Shown here: piece by piece, positions 1 through 8,413 of the stretch | How the letters are laid out: the number at the start of each line of letters is the position of its first letter | Numbering within the stretch: position 1 is the first letter of the stretch | NCBI RefSeq assembly: GCF_001590795.1 | Contig: NZ_JXDL01000001.1 | Location: forward strand, 2,460,834-2,514,702 | Source: Bradyrhizobium sp. AT1 | Lineage (GTDB): Bacteria > Pseudomonadota > Alphaproteobacteria > Rhizobiales > Xanthobacteraceae | Length of the DNA stretch: 53,869 nucleotides | Direction: 5' to 3' | Notes under the pieces: model-generated | Told to the model about the DNA's origin: nothing | Seen by the model: only the letters and a program-made list of their open reading frames with translations | The model's database searches: none | Made by a program: the position numbers and the translations under genes

Positions 1-77
1 CCTGGGCCGCGAGCGGCCCGGCGGCAACGGAGGTGAGCAAGGCCGACGACGGCCGGAATGAGATAGATTTTGCGCAT
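1..77 (-). pseudogene. 5' end of a secreted-protein gene, cut by window edge, with an apparent frameshift in the signal peptide
   Basis: On the minus strand an ATG at 77 is preceded by GAAGG (83-87) at good spacing. The first codons read MRKIYLIPAVVG, a typical start of a signal peptide. In that frame the protein then turns into arginine-rich nonsense, while a neighbouring frame reads ALLTSVAAGPLAAQ, a perfect hydrophobic core with an AXA-type cleavage site. Joining the two halves needs a one-base deletion or two-base insertion near positions 40-46. This suggests either a real frameshift or a base-calling error. Only about 25 codons are visible, so no function can be given. An alternative is a TTG start upstream in the second frame, giving an arginine-rich n-region. 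Confidence 0.4.
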
Positions 78-371
78 CGAAACCTTCGAAACAAACTTGA
101 AAGAACGCTTCAAAAATCGGCAGCTGCGAAATCAGGCTCCCCGGACCGTCGTCGCAACCGAGACGGAAAATGTTGCAACGCGACAAAGCGTTACAAGATG
201 CCACCGAGGAGACAAGGTTCGAAACAGCGACTCTTTGGCAGCGTAGGAATACGGGATCAGGCTGCCAAACGCTGCGAATGAACATTCACAAGTGCTTTTT
301 TTGATCAATTGTGGTCACCGGCCGTTCGCGCTAAGCATCGAACCGGGGCAGGCCATCATGCAAAGAATTCC
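78..371. other. Intergenic region upstream of the binding-protein/kinase pair
   Basis: This is a divergent intergenic stretch between the truncated minus-strand gene and the plus-strand binding protein. It is clearly less GC-rich than the genes, with a T-run at 297-302 and the self-complementary TTGATCAA at 301-308. No convincing -35/-10 pair or repeat was recognised. Confidence 0.4.
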
Positions 372-1403
372 ATGACCGAACGGCGTTCCGCTTTCGCGGT
401 CGATCGCCGCGGCTTCATTGGTCTTGCGGGAGCTACCGCTGCGGGATGGATCGCGCTCGGCGCAACGTCCGATCGCATGCGCATCGTCGCATCCTTGACT
501 GCATTGCCGCTCGACGACGAGCTGACCAGGCGGAGCATGATCGACAGCGCGACCTCCCGCCTTGGCGGTCTCGTCGTCGGCTTGAGACAGCGCGGCTGGG
601 TCGAAGGCGTCAACTTCCGCCTCGAGCTCCGTTCGACCTTCGGCGCACCGGACCGGCTGAAGGCGGCGATTCAGGAACTGCTCGACCTCAAACCGGACGT
701 GATCCTGACCGGCTCGACGGTCGAAACTGCGGCTGTCCTCGCAGCCACCAAGACCGTCCCGATCGTGTTCGCGACCGCCAACGATCCGGTCGGCAACGGC
801 TTCGTCGAAAGCCTTGCGCATCCCGGCGGCAACGTCACCGGCTTCACCAACAGCACCGCCGAGATGGGCGGCAAATGGCTGCAGCTGATCCGCGAGGCCG
901 TGCCCGACATCGTGCGTGTCGGCATCCTGTTCAACCCCGCGACCACGCCGCGCGGCGGACGCTTCTTCCTCGAATCGATCGAGCAGGAAGCCGCTTCATG
1001 CGGCGTATCCGTGATCCCCGCCCCGGTCGACGCGCCTGCGGGGATCGACGAGGTCGTCGGGCGCTTTTCCGAGCCGCCCAAGGCGGCGATGGTCGCACTG
1101 GTCGACAGCTTCCTCGTGATCAACCGCAAGGCGGTGGTCGCGGCCGCCGACAAATATCGCGTGCCCACGATCTACCCGTTCCATTACTTCATGGATGCGG
1201 GCGGGCTGATGAGCTACGGGCCGACGCTGGAGGTGCGTTCGGCCGATTACGTCGATCTCATCCTGCGCGGCACCAAGGCCGGCGATCTTCCGGTGCAATC
1301 GCCGCGGAAATACGAGCTGCTGATCAATCGCACTGTGGCCCGCACGCTGGGATTGACGCTGCCTTTCACCCTGCTCGCGCGCGCCGACGAGATCCGCGAG
1401 TGA
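372..1403 (+). CDS. ABC-type periplasmic substrate-binding protein (PF04392-like), probable sensor partner of the next kinase
   Basis: The 343-residue product has a twin-arginine signal (DRRGFIGLAG near residues 11-20, then a hydrophobic stretch) and no lipobox, so it is probably exported folded to the periplasm. The body resembles the ABC substrate-binding family PF04392: an RQRGWVEG-like segment, a DVILTGST strand, PIVFATANDPVGNGFV and HPGGNVTGF are typical. The start at 372 is chosen because the upstream extension to 309 only adds residues before the Tat motif. No permease or ATPase lies nearby. Instead the stop codon overlaps the GTG of a histidine kinase (GTGA, 1400-1403), so the two are translationally coupled. 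By analogy with LuxP/LuxQ or TorT/TorS, the protein may present a ligand to that kinase; this is inference. The ligand is unknown. Confidence 0.85.
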   Translation: MTERRSAFAVDRRGFIGLAGATAAGWIALGATSDRMRIVASLTALPLDDELTRRSMIDSATSRLGGLVVGLRQRGWVEGVNFRLELRSTFGAPDRLKAAIQELLDLKPDVILTGSTVETAAVLAATKTVPIVFATANDPVGNGFVESLAHPGGNVTGFTNSTAEMGGKWLQLIREAVPDIVRVGILFNPATTPRGGRFFLESIEQEAASCGVSVIPAPVDAPAGIDEVVGRFSEPPKAAMVALVDSFLVINRKAVVAAADKYRVPTIYPFHYFMDAGGLMSYGPTLEVRSADYVDLILRGTKAGDLPVQSPRKYELLINRTVARTLGLTLPFTLLARADEIRE

Positions 1404-4108
1404 GCGAGACGGCCGACCAGGGACATTTGCGGACGCCTCCCGGCCGGCTGTTCCGCAAATATCTCTACTCGATCGTCGCCCTCGCCTTTGCCGCGCTCGC
1501 CATCAACACCGGCTTCGACGTCTGGTTCTCCTATCGCGAGCAGAAGCAGCTTCTGGCGGCAACCCAGCGCGAGCAGGCGGCGTCCGCGGCGATTCAGATC
1601 GGCCAGTTCATCAACCAGATCGAAAACCAGATCCGGTGGCTCTCGCGGCTGCCGCCGGAGTTGTCGACCAACGAAGACGAGCGCCTGAACACGATTCGTC
1701 TGCTGCGCCTCTCGCCGGCGATCGCGGAAATCGCCGAGCTGGACTCGCGAGGGCTCGAGCAGGTGCGCGTGTCCCGCCGTGTCGCCGACCGGGTCGGCAG
1801 CAAGGCCGACCTGTCCGCCTCCCCCGCCTTCCGCGGCGCGAACGAAAGCCGGGCCTATTACGGGCCGGTCTACTTCTTCGGCGACACCGAGCCGTACATG
1901 ACGCTCGCCACGCGCGGCACCGGCCGCAGTCCGAATGTGATCGTCGCCGAAGTCAACCTGCGCTTCATCTGGGACCTCGTCACCGGGATCAGGGTCGGCA
2001 ACACCGGCAAGGCCTACGTGGTCGATCGCATGGGGGTCCTGATCGCGCATCCCGATTTGTGGCGGGCCCTGCAGCGCAGCGACCTCTCCGGCCACGCGGA
2101 CGTCCGCGCCGCGCTCGACGGCGTAGGGCCGGCTTCGGGCGGATTGATCAAGGAGGATCTGACCGGTCAGCGCGTGCTCTCGACCTATGCGACGGTCCCC
2201 TCGCTCGGCTGGGTGGTGTTCGTCGAGCTGCCGCTCGCCGAAGCCTATGCGCCGATCTACGCATCGATCGGCCGTTCGACCTTTCTCCTCGTCGTCCTGC
2301 TGGCCGGTGCGGTGCTGGTGTCTTTCTTTCTCAGCCGGCGCATGACCGAACCGATCCAGCTCCTGACGCAGGGCGCGCGGCGGATCGGGAGCGGCGATCT
2401 CGGCCTGCGGCTCGCGATCAAGTCCGGCGACGAGCTGGAAGCACTCGGCGACCAGTTCAACCGCATGGCCGCGCAGCTGCGCTATTCCTACGCCACGCTC
2501 GAGCGCAAGGTGATCGAGCGCACCTCCGAGCTCGAGAAAGCCCGCGATCACGCCCTTGCCGAGCACGATGCCGCCGAGCGCGCGCGCAGCCTCGCGGTGC
2601 AGGCCAACGAGACCAAGTCGCGCTTCCTTGCCGTCGTCAGCCACGAGCTGCGCACGCCGCTGAACGGCGTCATGGGCGTGCTGCAATTGCTCGACGACGG
2701 CGGCCTCGGCGAAGCGCAGCGGCGCCACCTCGCGACCGCCGCAGCGTCAAGCGAAACGCTGATCGCGCTGGTCGATGCGATTCTGGAATATGCACGCCTG
2801 GAGGCCAGCAGCGAGACGCTGGAGACGCGCGACTTTCACCTCGACCAGCTCATCGACGCCGCCGCCGAGCTGATGCGTCCTCAGGCCTTCGGCAAGGGCC
2901 TGACGTTCGACCTCGCCTGCGATGCCTCGGTCCATACCTCGGCGCACGGCGATCCTGTCCGGCTCAATCGCATCCTGCTCAATCTGATCGGCAACGCCAT
3001 CAAGTTCACGCCGTCCGGCGGGATCGCCGTGAACGCGGTCGCCGAGCGGCACGACGATCATATCCTGCTGCGCATCACCGTTCGCGACACCGGCATCGGC
3101 ATCGCGGCCGACATGCACGAACGGATCTTCGAGGATTTCGTGCAGGCCGACGACAGCATCGCGCGGCGGTTCGGCGGCACGGGCCTTGGCCTTGCGATCG
3201 CGCGCCGCCTGGCCCGCCTGATGCGCGGCGAGCTGACGGTTGCGAGCACGCCGGGCGCGGGCAGCACGTTCACGCTTCACGTGCCGCTCGGCATCGCCGC
3301 GAGCGGCAACGCGCAAGGCGAGCTTCCGATGCCGTCGCGGCGGCTCCGCGTGCTCCTGGTCGACGACGACCCCGTCAATTGCGAGGTCGGCGAAGCGATC
3401 CTGAAGCGGCTCGGCCACCACCCCACCATCGCAAGAGACGGCGCATCGGCCGTCGCGCTTGCCCGCGATCAGGCGTTCGACGTCATCCTGATGGATTTGC
3501 ACATGCCCGACATGGACGGCGTGGAGGCGGCCTCGCGGATCGGCACGCTCGGCCTGCCGAAGATGCCGCGCATCATCGCCGTGACGGCCGACGTGTCCAC
3601 TGGCGCCCGCGAGCGGCTCGCAGGCGCCGGCATCGCCAAGGTCGTGAGCAAGCCGATCCTGATCAACGCCCTGCGCGAAGCGATGGAGGACGATCCAGCG
3701 CAAGAGCCGAGCGCAATGCGGCTTGCGACCGGCGCCTTGATCGACCGCCACTTTCTCGACGACCAGAGGGAACTGCTGGGCCCGACGCAGATCGCGAAGC
3801 TGCATGATCTGCTGCAGAAGACCAGCGACAGACTGATCGCGGACATCGCCAGGGCCGCGGCCACCGGCGATCAGAAGCAGCTCGCGCGCCTCACCCACCA
3901 GCTCGGCAGCGCCGCCGGCGCGCTCGGCCTCGTCCGCCTGTTCGAGCGCTGCCGCGAGGTCGAGGACGCCGCGCCCGCGATGTCCGCGCCGGAGTGCGAG
4001 CGCGCCGCGCAGGACCTCGCCGCGCTCCAGAAAGCCTCGATGAGTGCGCTGGACGAGTTGCTGCGGCCGGCGGGACAGCGCTCGGCTGATCGCAGGATCT
4101 CCGGCTGA
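1400..4108 (+). CDS. Hybrid sensor histidine kinase: periplasmic sensor-HAMP-HisKA-HATPase-REC-HPt
   Basis: The protein has 902 residues and starts at GTG 1400, overlapping the upstream stop. TM1 spans about residues 22-37, an approx. 250-residue periplasmic sensor (Cache-like by position, family not proven) follows, and TM2 is about 293-312. Then come a HAMP linker (about 315-365), a coiled region, and HisKA with SHELRTPLNG and phospho-acceptor His415. The ATPase has N box NLIGNAIKFT, G1 DTGIGI and G2 GGTGLGLAI. A receiver domain (about 649-765) has the DDD acidic pocket, phospho-acceptor Asp699 in LMDLHMPDMDG and the conserved Lys in SKPI. A C-terminal HPt domain has His833 in THQLGSAAGALGL. 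This is a complete His-Asp-His relay in one chain, like ArcB or TorS. The final response regulator is not next door, so it must be elsewhere. The in-frame stretch back to 446 is a shadow of the preceding gene. Confidence 0.93.
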   Translation: MSETADQGHLRTPPGRLFRKYLYSIVALAFAALAINTGFDVWFSYREQKQLLAATQREQAASAAIQIGQFINQIENQIRWLSRLPPELSTNEDERLNTIRLLRLSPAIAEIAELDSRGLEQVRVSRRVADRVGSKADLSASPAFRGANESRAYYGPVYFFGDTEPYMTLATRGTGRSPNVIVAEVNLRFIWDLVTGIRVGNTGKAYVVDRMGVLIAHPDLWRALQRSDLSGHADVRAALDGVGPASGGLIKEDLTGQRVLSTYATVPSLGWVVFVELPLAEAYAPIYASIGRSTFLLVVLLAGAVLVSFFLSRRMTEPIQLLTQGARRIGSGDLGLRLAIKSGDELEALGDQFNRMAAQLRYSYATLERKVIERTSELEKARDHALAEHDAAERARSLAVQANETKSRFLAVVSHELRTPLNGVMGVLQLLDDGGLGEAQRRHLATAAASSETLIALVDAILEYARLEASSETLETRDFHLDQLIDAAAELMRPQAFGKGLTFDLACDASVHTSAHGDPVRLNRILLNLIGNAIKFTPSGGIAVNAVAERHDDHILLRITVRDTGIGIAADMHERIFEDFVQADDSIARRFGGTGLGLAIARRLARLMRGELTVASTPGAGSTFTLHVPLGIAASGNAQGELPMPSRRLRVLLVDDDPVNCEVGEAILKRLGHHPTIARDGASAVALARDQAFDVILMDLHMPDMDGVEAASRIGTLGLPKMPRIIAVTADVSTGARERLAGAGIAKVVSKPILINALREAMEDDPAQEPSAMRLATGALIDRHFLDDQRELLGPTQIAKLHDLLQKTSDRLIADIARAAATGDQKQLARLTHQLGSAAGALGLVRLFERCREVEDAAPAMSAPECERAAQDLAALQKASMSALDELLRPAGQRSADRRISG

Positions 4109-4194
4109 GGCCAAAGCGGGAGAACCATCGAAAGTTTCTTTACGGAAATCGTTTGATTGATAGAGTGGCCCTCTTTCAACCTGGGGTTAGTTAG

Positions 4195-4431
4195 ATGAAA
4201 AGACTATTTTTCGCATCGGCGTTCGTTCTCGCTGCAACGTCGGCCCAAGCGCAACTCACGTCTGAGCCGGCGCCTGGCACGCTTCCGGCAGGTCAGAGCG
4301 TTCTCGTCGACGACGGCACCTGTGGGCCAGGGAAGATCAAAAAAGTCACTGGCGGAAGCGACGTGGATCTCGTTACGGGCAAACCCAGGAAGGGCTCTGC
4401 GCGAAAAAGGACGTGTATCAAGAGGCCGTAG
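4195..4431 (+). CDS. Small secreted protein, DUF6719-like
   Basis: This 78-residue product has a clean Sec signal peptide (MKRLFFASAFVLAATSAQA, cleavage about 19/20). A mature domain of about 59 residues follows, with two cysteines (Cys43 and Cys74) that could form one disulfide, and a lysine/arginine-rich tail. The core LPAGQSVLVDDGTCGPGKIK looks like small exported proteins common in Bradyrhizobium, recalled as DUF6719; that assignment is from memory. It lies 86 bp after the kinase gene on the same strand, preceded by GGGG at about -12. No function is known, and a link to the kinase is only positional. Confidence 0.75.
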   Translation: MKRLFFASAFVLAATSAQAQLTSEPAPGTLPAGQSVLVDDGTCGPGKIKKVTGGSDVDLVTGKPRKGSARKRTCIKRP

Positions 4432-4479
4432 CGGACGTCCCCCTTGACGAGGCACAAGCGACGCGCTCAGGCCCAGTCC

Positions 4480-5391
4480 TCAGCGCGGGCGCGTGCCCAC
4501 CTCCTCGTCGCGCCCAAACCGCTCGACGAGGAAGTCGATAAACAGCCGCACCTTCACCGACAAATGCCGCGTCGGCGGATAGACCGCATAGAGCGCGAGC
4601 GGCGGCGCGGAATAGTCGTTCAGCACGGCGCGCAGCTCGCCCTTCCGCAAAGCATCCGCCGCGATGAACTCCGGCAGCAGCGCCAGTCCCCGGCCCTTGA
4701 TCGCGACGTCGCGCAGCACCTCGGCGTTGTTGACGCAGAGCGACCATGCCGGCTGGATCCAGTGATCGCCGTCGCTGCCGGTCAGCTTCCATTGATTGCC
4801 GGTTAGCAGGAAGCCGTAGGTGAGCGCGACATGCTCGCGCAGGTCCTGCGGATGTCTTGGCGCGCCGTGCCGCGCCAGATAATCCGGCGAGGCGCAGATC
4901 ATGCGCGCCACCGGCATGATCTTTCGCGCGATCAGGCTGGAGGACTCCAATTCCGCGATCCGCAAGGTCACGTCGAAGCCGTCCTGGACGGGATCGAGCA
5001 GGTCGTCGCTGAGCACGATCTGCAGCTGGAGCTCCGCATATCGCGCCATGAAATCGGCGAGCACGGGCCCGAGCCGCATGGTGCCGAACGACATCGGCGC
5101 GTTGACGCGCAGCAGCCCCCGCGGCGCCGACTGGGCCTGCGTCACCGCCTGATCAGCCGCCTCGACCTCCGAGAGGATGACGAGCGCGCGCTCGAAATAG
5201 CGCTGGCCGTTCTCGGTCGGGCTGGCGTGCCTTGTGGTCCGGTTCAGCAGCTGAACGCCGAGGCTCTCCTCGAGATCGGCGATGTATTTGCTGATCGCCG
5301 AGCGCGACAGCCGCAGCTGCCGGCCGGCCTCGGCAAAGCTGCCGCTTTCGACCACCTTCACGAACGCCCGCAGGCTGCCGAGCTTATCCAA
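4480..5391 (-). CDS. LysR-family transcriptional regulator (CrgA-like), TTG start
   Basis: This is a 303-residue LysR protein: an N-terminal winged HTH (LRAFVKVVESGSFAEAGRQL, then LSRSAISKYIADLEESLGVQLLNRTTR) and a substrate-binding-fold effector domain. The start is TTG at 5391 with GAGG upstream at good spacing; no ATG lies near the expected N-terminus, and the family normally begins within a few residues of LGSLRAF. The gene is divergent from the dioxygenase/hydrolase pair at 5520, the usual layout for a LysR regulator and its target. Two palindromes in the 128-bp divergent region are good operator candidates. The effector may be a quinone or aromatic electrophile, inferred from the target genes only. 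Confidence 0.92.
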   Translation of the reverse strand: MDKLGSLRAFVKVVESGSFAEAGRQLRLSRSAISKYIADLEESLGVQLLNRTTRHASPTENGQRYFERALVILSEVEAADQAVTQAQSAPRGLLRVNAPMSFGTMRLGPVLADFMARYAELQLQIVLSDDLLDPVQDGFDVTLRIAELESSSLIARKIMPVARMICASPDYLARHGAPRHPQDLREHVALTYGFLLTGNQWKLTGSDGDHWIQPAWSLCVNNAEVLRDVAIKGRGLALLPEFIAADALRKGELRAVLNDYSAPPLALYAVYPPTRHLSVKVRLFIDFLVERFGRDEEVGTRPR

Positions 5392-5404
5392 GGCCGGCCT
5401 CGAC

Positions 5405-5461
5405 CGATTGTTTCCAAATCGTAGACATAGCCGTCATATTTGCATGGATTGTCTCCAATCC
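5405..5461. promoter_or_regulatory. Twin palindromes in the LysR / dioxygenase divergent promoter
   Basis: There are two inverted repeats: CGATT-GTTTCCA-AATCG (5405-5421) and GGATTG-TCTC-CAATCC (5446-5461). They share the core ATTGTYTCCAA, and their centres are about 40 bp apart, close to four helical turns. This fits binding of a LysR tetramer across two sites. The first lies directly against the TTG start region of the LysR gene, so autorepression is plausible. Confidence 0.6.
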
Positions 5462-5519
5462 AAAGCGGAACAATATTTCCGACCAGAGCACGACGCTCCC
5501 CAAGCTTTGGAGGACGACA

Positions 5520-6458
5520 ATGTCTGGACTGCACCATGTCACCGCGATCGCCGGCGACCCCATCCGCAATTTCGGCTTTTACACGCGGGATCTCGGCCTG
5601 CGCTTCGTCAAGAAGACGGTCAATTTCGACGATCCCGGCACCTATCACTTCTACTACGGCGACGAGACCGGCCGCCCCGGCACCATCCTCACCTTCTTCC
5701 CCTGGGCCGGTGCATCGCCCGGACGCCGCGGCGTCGGCGAGACCCATCAGACCGCTTTCCGAGTGCCGCAGCGCTCGCTCGGCTACTGGACCCAGCGCTT
5801 CACCGAGAAGGGCATCGCCTATGAAGCGCTGGAAAAGCGTTTCGGCGAATCCGTGCTGCCCTTCACCGATCCTGACGGCATGGCGCTCGCGCTGGTCGGC
5901 GTACCGGGTGCGGAGAACGAGCCCGGCTGGAGCAACGGCGACGTGCCGGCCGAGCACGCCATCCGCGGCTTCCATGGCGTGACCCTGCTGCTCGACAGCG
6001 CCGTGAAGACGGCCGCCGTCCTCACCGACGTGTTCGGCTTCAAGGAGACTGGCCGCGAAGGCTCAGTGATCCGCTTCAAGGCCCCTGGCGATGCCGAAGG
6101 CAGCGTCGTCGACATCTACGAGGCCAAGGGTTTTCTGCGCGGGCATCAGGGCGGCGGGTCGGTGCATCACATCGCCTTCCGCGCGGTTGACGATGCCGAG
6201 CAGGGCAAGATGGCGCAAAAGCTCGTGAGCAATCACGGCCTGCATCCGACCGAGCAGCGCGACCGCAACTACTTCCGCTCGGTCTATTTCCGCGAGCCCG
6301 GCGGCGTGCTGTTCGAGATCGCGACCGACATCCCCGGCTTCGCCGTCGACGAGCCCGTCGCGACGCTGGGACGTGACCTCAAGTTGCCCAGCTTCCTCGA
6401 GCAGCACCGCAAGCAGATCGAGGGTGTGTTGCCGAATTTGGAAGAGACCGTGTCATGA
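5520..6458 (+). CDS. VOC-family ring-cleaving dioxygenase (MhqO/LinE-like)
   Basis: This 312-residue protein has two vicinal-oxygen-chelate modules. The first begins LHHVTAIAGDPIRNFGFYTRDLGLRFVKKTVNFDD and the second near residue 150 with IRGFHGVTLLLDSAVKTAAVL. Metal ligands fit His5 or His6, the His in SVHHIAFR and the Glu in FEIATDIPGF. The family includes Bacillus MhqO and related extradiol-type (hydro)quinone dioxygenases, which act on substituted hydroquinones or catechols in the cytoplasm. A strong Shine-Dalgarno (GGAGGA) precedes the ATG. The stop overlaps the start of a small hydrolase by 4 bp (6455-6458), the same pairing as MhqO with MhqD in Bacillus. The substrate is not provable from sequence; quinone or aromatic detoxification is the best inference. 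Confidence 0.88.
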   Translation: MSGLHHVTAIAGDPIRNFGFYTRDLGLRFVKKTVNFDDPGTYHFYYGDETGRPGTILTFFPWAGASPGRRGVGETHQTAFRVPQRSLGYWTQRFTEKGIAYEALEKRFGESVLPFTDPDGMALALVGVPGAENEPGWSNGDVPAEHAIRGFHGVTLLLDSAVKTAAVLTDVFGFKETGREGSVIRFKAPGDAEGSVVDIYEAKGFLRGHQGGGSVHHIAFRAVDDAEQGKMAQKLVSNHGLHPTEQRDRNYFRSVYFREPGGVLFEIATDIPGFAVDEPVATLGRDLKLPSFLEQHRKQIEGVLPNLEETVS

Positions 6459-7081
6459 CCGAGACTGCATTCATCCACCGCTTCGAGCCCGCGACCAGCG
6501 CGGGCTCCCCGCCGCTCCTGCTGCTGCACGGCACCGGCGGCGACGAGAACGACCTGCTCGGGCTCGGCAAGATGATCTCGCCCGCCTCCGCCCTGCTCTC
6601 GCCGCGCGGCCGCGTGCTCGAGCACGGCATGCCGCGCTTCTTCCGCCGGCTCGCCGAAGGCGTGTTCGACGAGGAGGACGTCCGCCGCCGCGCGATCGAG
6701 CTCGGTGACTTCGTCGTCGAGGCGCGCAAGCAGTACGGCATCGCCGCACCGGTTGCGGTCGGCTTCTCCAACGGCGCCAACATCGCGGCGGCATTGTTGC
6801 TGCTGCGGCCGGAGGTGCTTGCAGGCGCCATCCTGCTGCGCGCCATGGTGCCGTTATCGGATCCGCCCAAGGCCGAACTTGGTGGCAAGCCGGTGCTGCT
6901 GCTGTCCGGCCAAGCCGATCCGATCGTGCCGGCGAGCAATTCGGCGAAGCTCGCGACGTTGCTGTCGGATGCCGGAGCGCGTGTCGACCACAAGGTGCTG
7001 CCGGTGGGCCATCAATTGTCGCAAGCCGACGTGACGCTGGCCCGCAACTGGATCGGCAGCGCCAACGCGCAGGCGGCGTGA
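6455..7081 (+). CDS. Alpha/beta hydrolase, carboxylesterase of MhqD/YpfH type
   Basis: This 208-residue cytoplasmic hydrolase has oxyanion segment LLLLHGTGGDENDLL (about 21-35), nucleophile elbow GFSNGAN with Ser105, Asp155 in SGQADPIVP and His186 in PVGHQLS, a complete triad. Length and motifs match the phospholipase/carboxylesterase family that includes MhqD. It is translationally coupled to the dioxygenase through ATGA, so the pair probably acts in sequence or on related aromatic compounds. A bidirectional hairpin terminator follows at 7088-7119. Confidence 0.88.
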   Translation: MTETAFIHRFEPATSAGSPPLLLLHGTGGDENDLLGLGKMISPASALLSPRGRVLEHGMPRFFRRLAEGVFDEEDVRRRAIELGDFVVEARKQYGIAAPVAVGFSNGANIAAALLLLRPEVLAGAILLRAMVPLSDPPKAELGGKPVLLLSGQADPIVPASNSAKLATLLSDAGARVDHKVLPVGHQLSQADVTLARNWIGSANAQAA

Positions 7082-7087
7082 CTCAAA

Positions 7088-7119
7088 GGCGGCGCATCGT
7101 CTCCAAACGGTGCGCCGCC
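7088..7119. terminator. Bidirectional hairpin between convergent genes
   Basis: A perfect 9-bp stem, GGCGGCGCA / TGCGCCGCC, with a 14-nt loop lies between the stops of the plus-strand hydrolase (7081) and the minus-strand CorA gene (7125). On the minus strand it is followed by TTT. Position and stability fit a shared terminator, although the U-tract is short. Confidence 0.65.
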
Positions 7120-7124
7120 GCTTA

Positions 7125-8099
7125 TCACTCGAACCAGCCGCGCCGCTTGAACCAGATCAGCGGCAGCACGCCGCTGGCGATGATCGCGAGCCACGCCAGC
7201 GGATAGCCGAAGCTCCAGTCCAGCTCGGGCATGTGCTTGAAGTTCATGCCCCAGATGCCGACCATGATGGTCGGCGGTACGCCAACGACGGACACGATGG
7301 TCAGAATCTTGAACAGCTCGTTCTGCTGGATGTTGATGAAGCCGAGCACGGCATCGAGCAGCAGCTGGATCTTGTCGGAGAGACGCGTCTCGTAATCGCT
7401 GAGCGAGACCACGTCTTTCGACACGGCCTCGAGGCGCTTCTTCGACGCGGCCGTGATCCATTCACTGCCGACATCGCCCGCGAACGACGCGATGCGGCCA
7501 ACGCCGAGCAGGACATCGCGCGCCTTGGCGAGGCGATCGGCCAGCTCGCCGATGTTCTCCAACGCCTCGCGCATCCTGCGGCTGGACCGCACCGGCCGCT
7601 GGCCGCGAACGAGGCCACCCCTGAAGACGCCCCGCGAGAGCTGGTCCACCTTTGCACCGAGATGCTCCAAAACATCGGCACCGCGATCGATCATGGCTTC
7701 CAGCAGGCTGGTGAACACGCACATGCCGTTTTCCAGGCTGTCGTCGGAGCCGATGCGCTTGCCGATGTCGTCGAAGATCGGCAGCTCGGCAAAGCGCACC
7801 GTGACCAGCACATGCGGGCCGATGACGAATCCCACCGGCGTGATCTCCGCCTCGTTGCCCTCGTCGAGCCGGACCGCCGGCGAGCTGAGATAGAGCGTGC
7901 CGTGGTCGAGAATGAGGCGGCTCGACGCCTCGATCTCGCTAAGGGACTCTTCCGAGGGTATGCGGATGCCGAGCAACCGTTCGACGAACCGCTTTTCCTC
8001 ATCGGTCGCGTTCAGGAGATCAGCCCAGATGATCTCCGAGGGCATGTCCGCGCCGATACTCCGCCAGTCGTCGGACGGCCACCTGTAAAGCTTGAGCAA
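7125..8099 (-). CDS. corA: CorA-family magnesium/divalent cation transporter
   Basis: This 324-residue inner-membrane channel protein has a long N-terminal cytoplasmic domain with acidic and coiled-coil segments. Its C-terminal membrane part starts near residue 255: TM1 (ILTIVSVVGVPPTIMVGIW), the selectivity signature GMN at 284-286, and TM2 (YPLAWLAIIASGVLPLIWF) ending in a short basic tail KRRGWFE. GMN with the following FKHMPEL loop is diagnostic of the family, which forms Mg2+ channels as pentamers. The start is TTG at 8099 with GGAG upstream at 9 nt spacing; no ATG fits the usual N-terminus better. It is transcribed alone. Confidence 0.93.
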   Translation of the reverse strand: MLKLYRWPSDDWRSIGADMPSEIIWADLLNATDEEKRFVERLLGIRIPSEESLSEIEASSRLILDHGTLYLSSPAVRLDEGNEAEITPVGFVIGPHVLVTVRFAELPIFDDIGKRIGSDDSLENGMCVFTSLLEAMIDRGADVLEHLGAKVDQLSRGVFRGGLVRGQRPVRSSRRMREALENIGELADRLAKARDVLLGVGRIASFAGDVGSEWITAASKKRLEAVSKDVVSLSDYETRLSDKIQLLLDAVLGFINIQQNELFKILTIVSVVGVPPTIMVGIWGMNFKHMPELDWSFGYPLAWLAIIASGVLPLIWFKRRGWFE

Positions 8100-8413
8100 G
8101 AACCGAACTCCGTGGCCGCACCGGCATGTGATGTCTGGCGGGCTAACGCATCACGGTTCCAAACGTTCAATGTCTTGCGGCCCGGTTGCCTTAAGCTTCG
8201 GGCGCAGTCCGCATTCCGACCAAAGCGGATGTCAACAGTGCGACAATGAATGTCGGCGAAAGGCCATAAGCGGGCCTCAGTCGGGATTGTCGTGAAGGTC
8301 AGCTACGGGCCAATAGCGGCTGTCGCATACGGTCTCTTGAATTGGAAGGAGACGTCGCCTTCGCAAACGGCATCTCCTTCGTCCGGAACGGCAATGATGG
8401 ATGAGAGATGTCG
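8100..8413. repeat. Intergenic region with three tandem 27-bp degenerate repeat units
   Basis: Three copies of a 27-bp element of general form GTCNGC-N9-AAGCGG-N3-TC start at 8207, 8252 and 8298 (units 8207-8233, 8252-8278, 8298-8324), a period of 45-46 bp. The ends are partly complementary (GTCCGC with GCGGAT). The second unit starts with ATG and yields a short ORF beginning MSAKGHKRAS, a wording I recall from many spurious Bradyrhizobium hypothetical proteins. Related units lie at 10515 and 11131. No gene is supported here. Confidence 0.6.

Noticed and set aside
33..281. 82-codon plus-strand ORF near the left edge
   Set aside because: Composition is basic and low-complexity, codon use is unlike real genes here, and it is antisense to a better-supported signal-peptide start.
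446..1399. Upstream in-frame extension of the histidine kinase
   Set aside because: It is an arginine-rich shadow of the binding-protein gene; the kinase starts at GTG 1400 with a 4-bp overlap.
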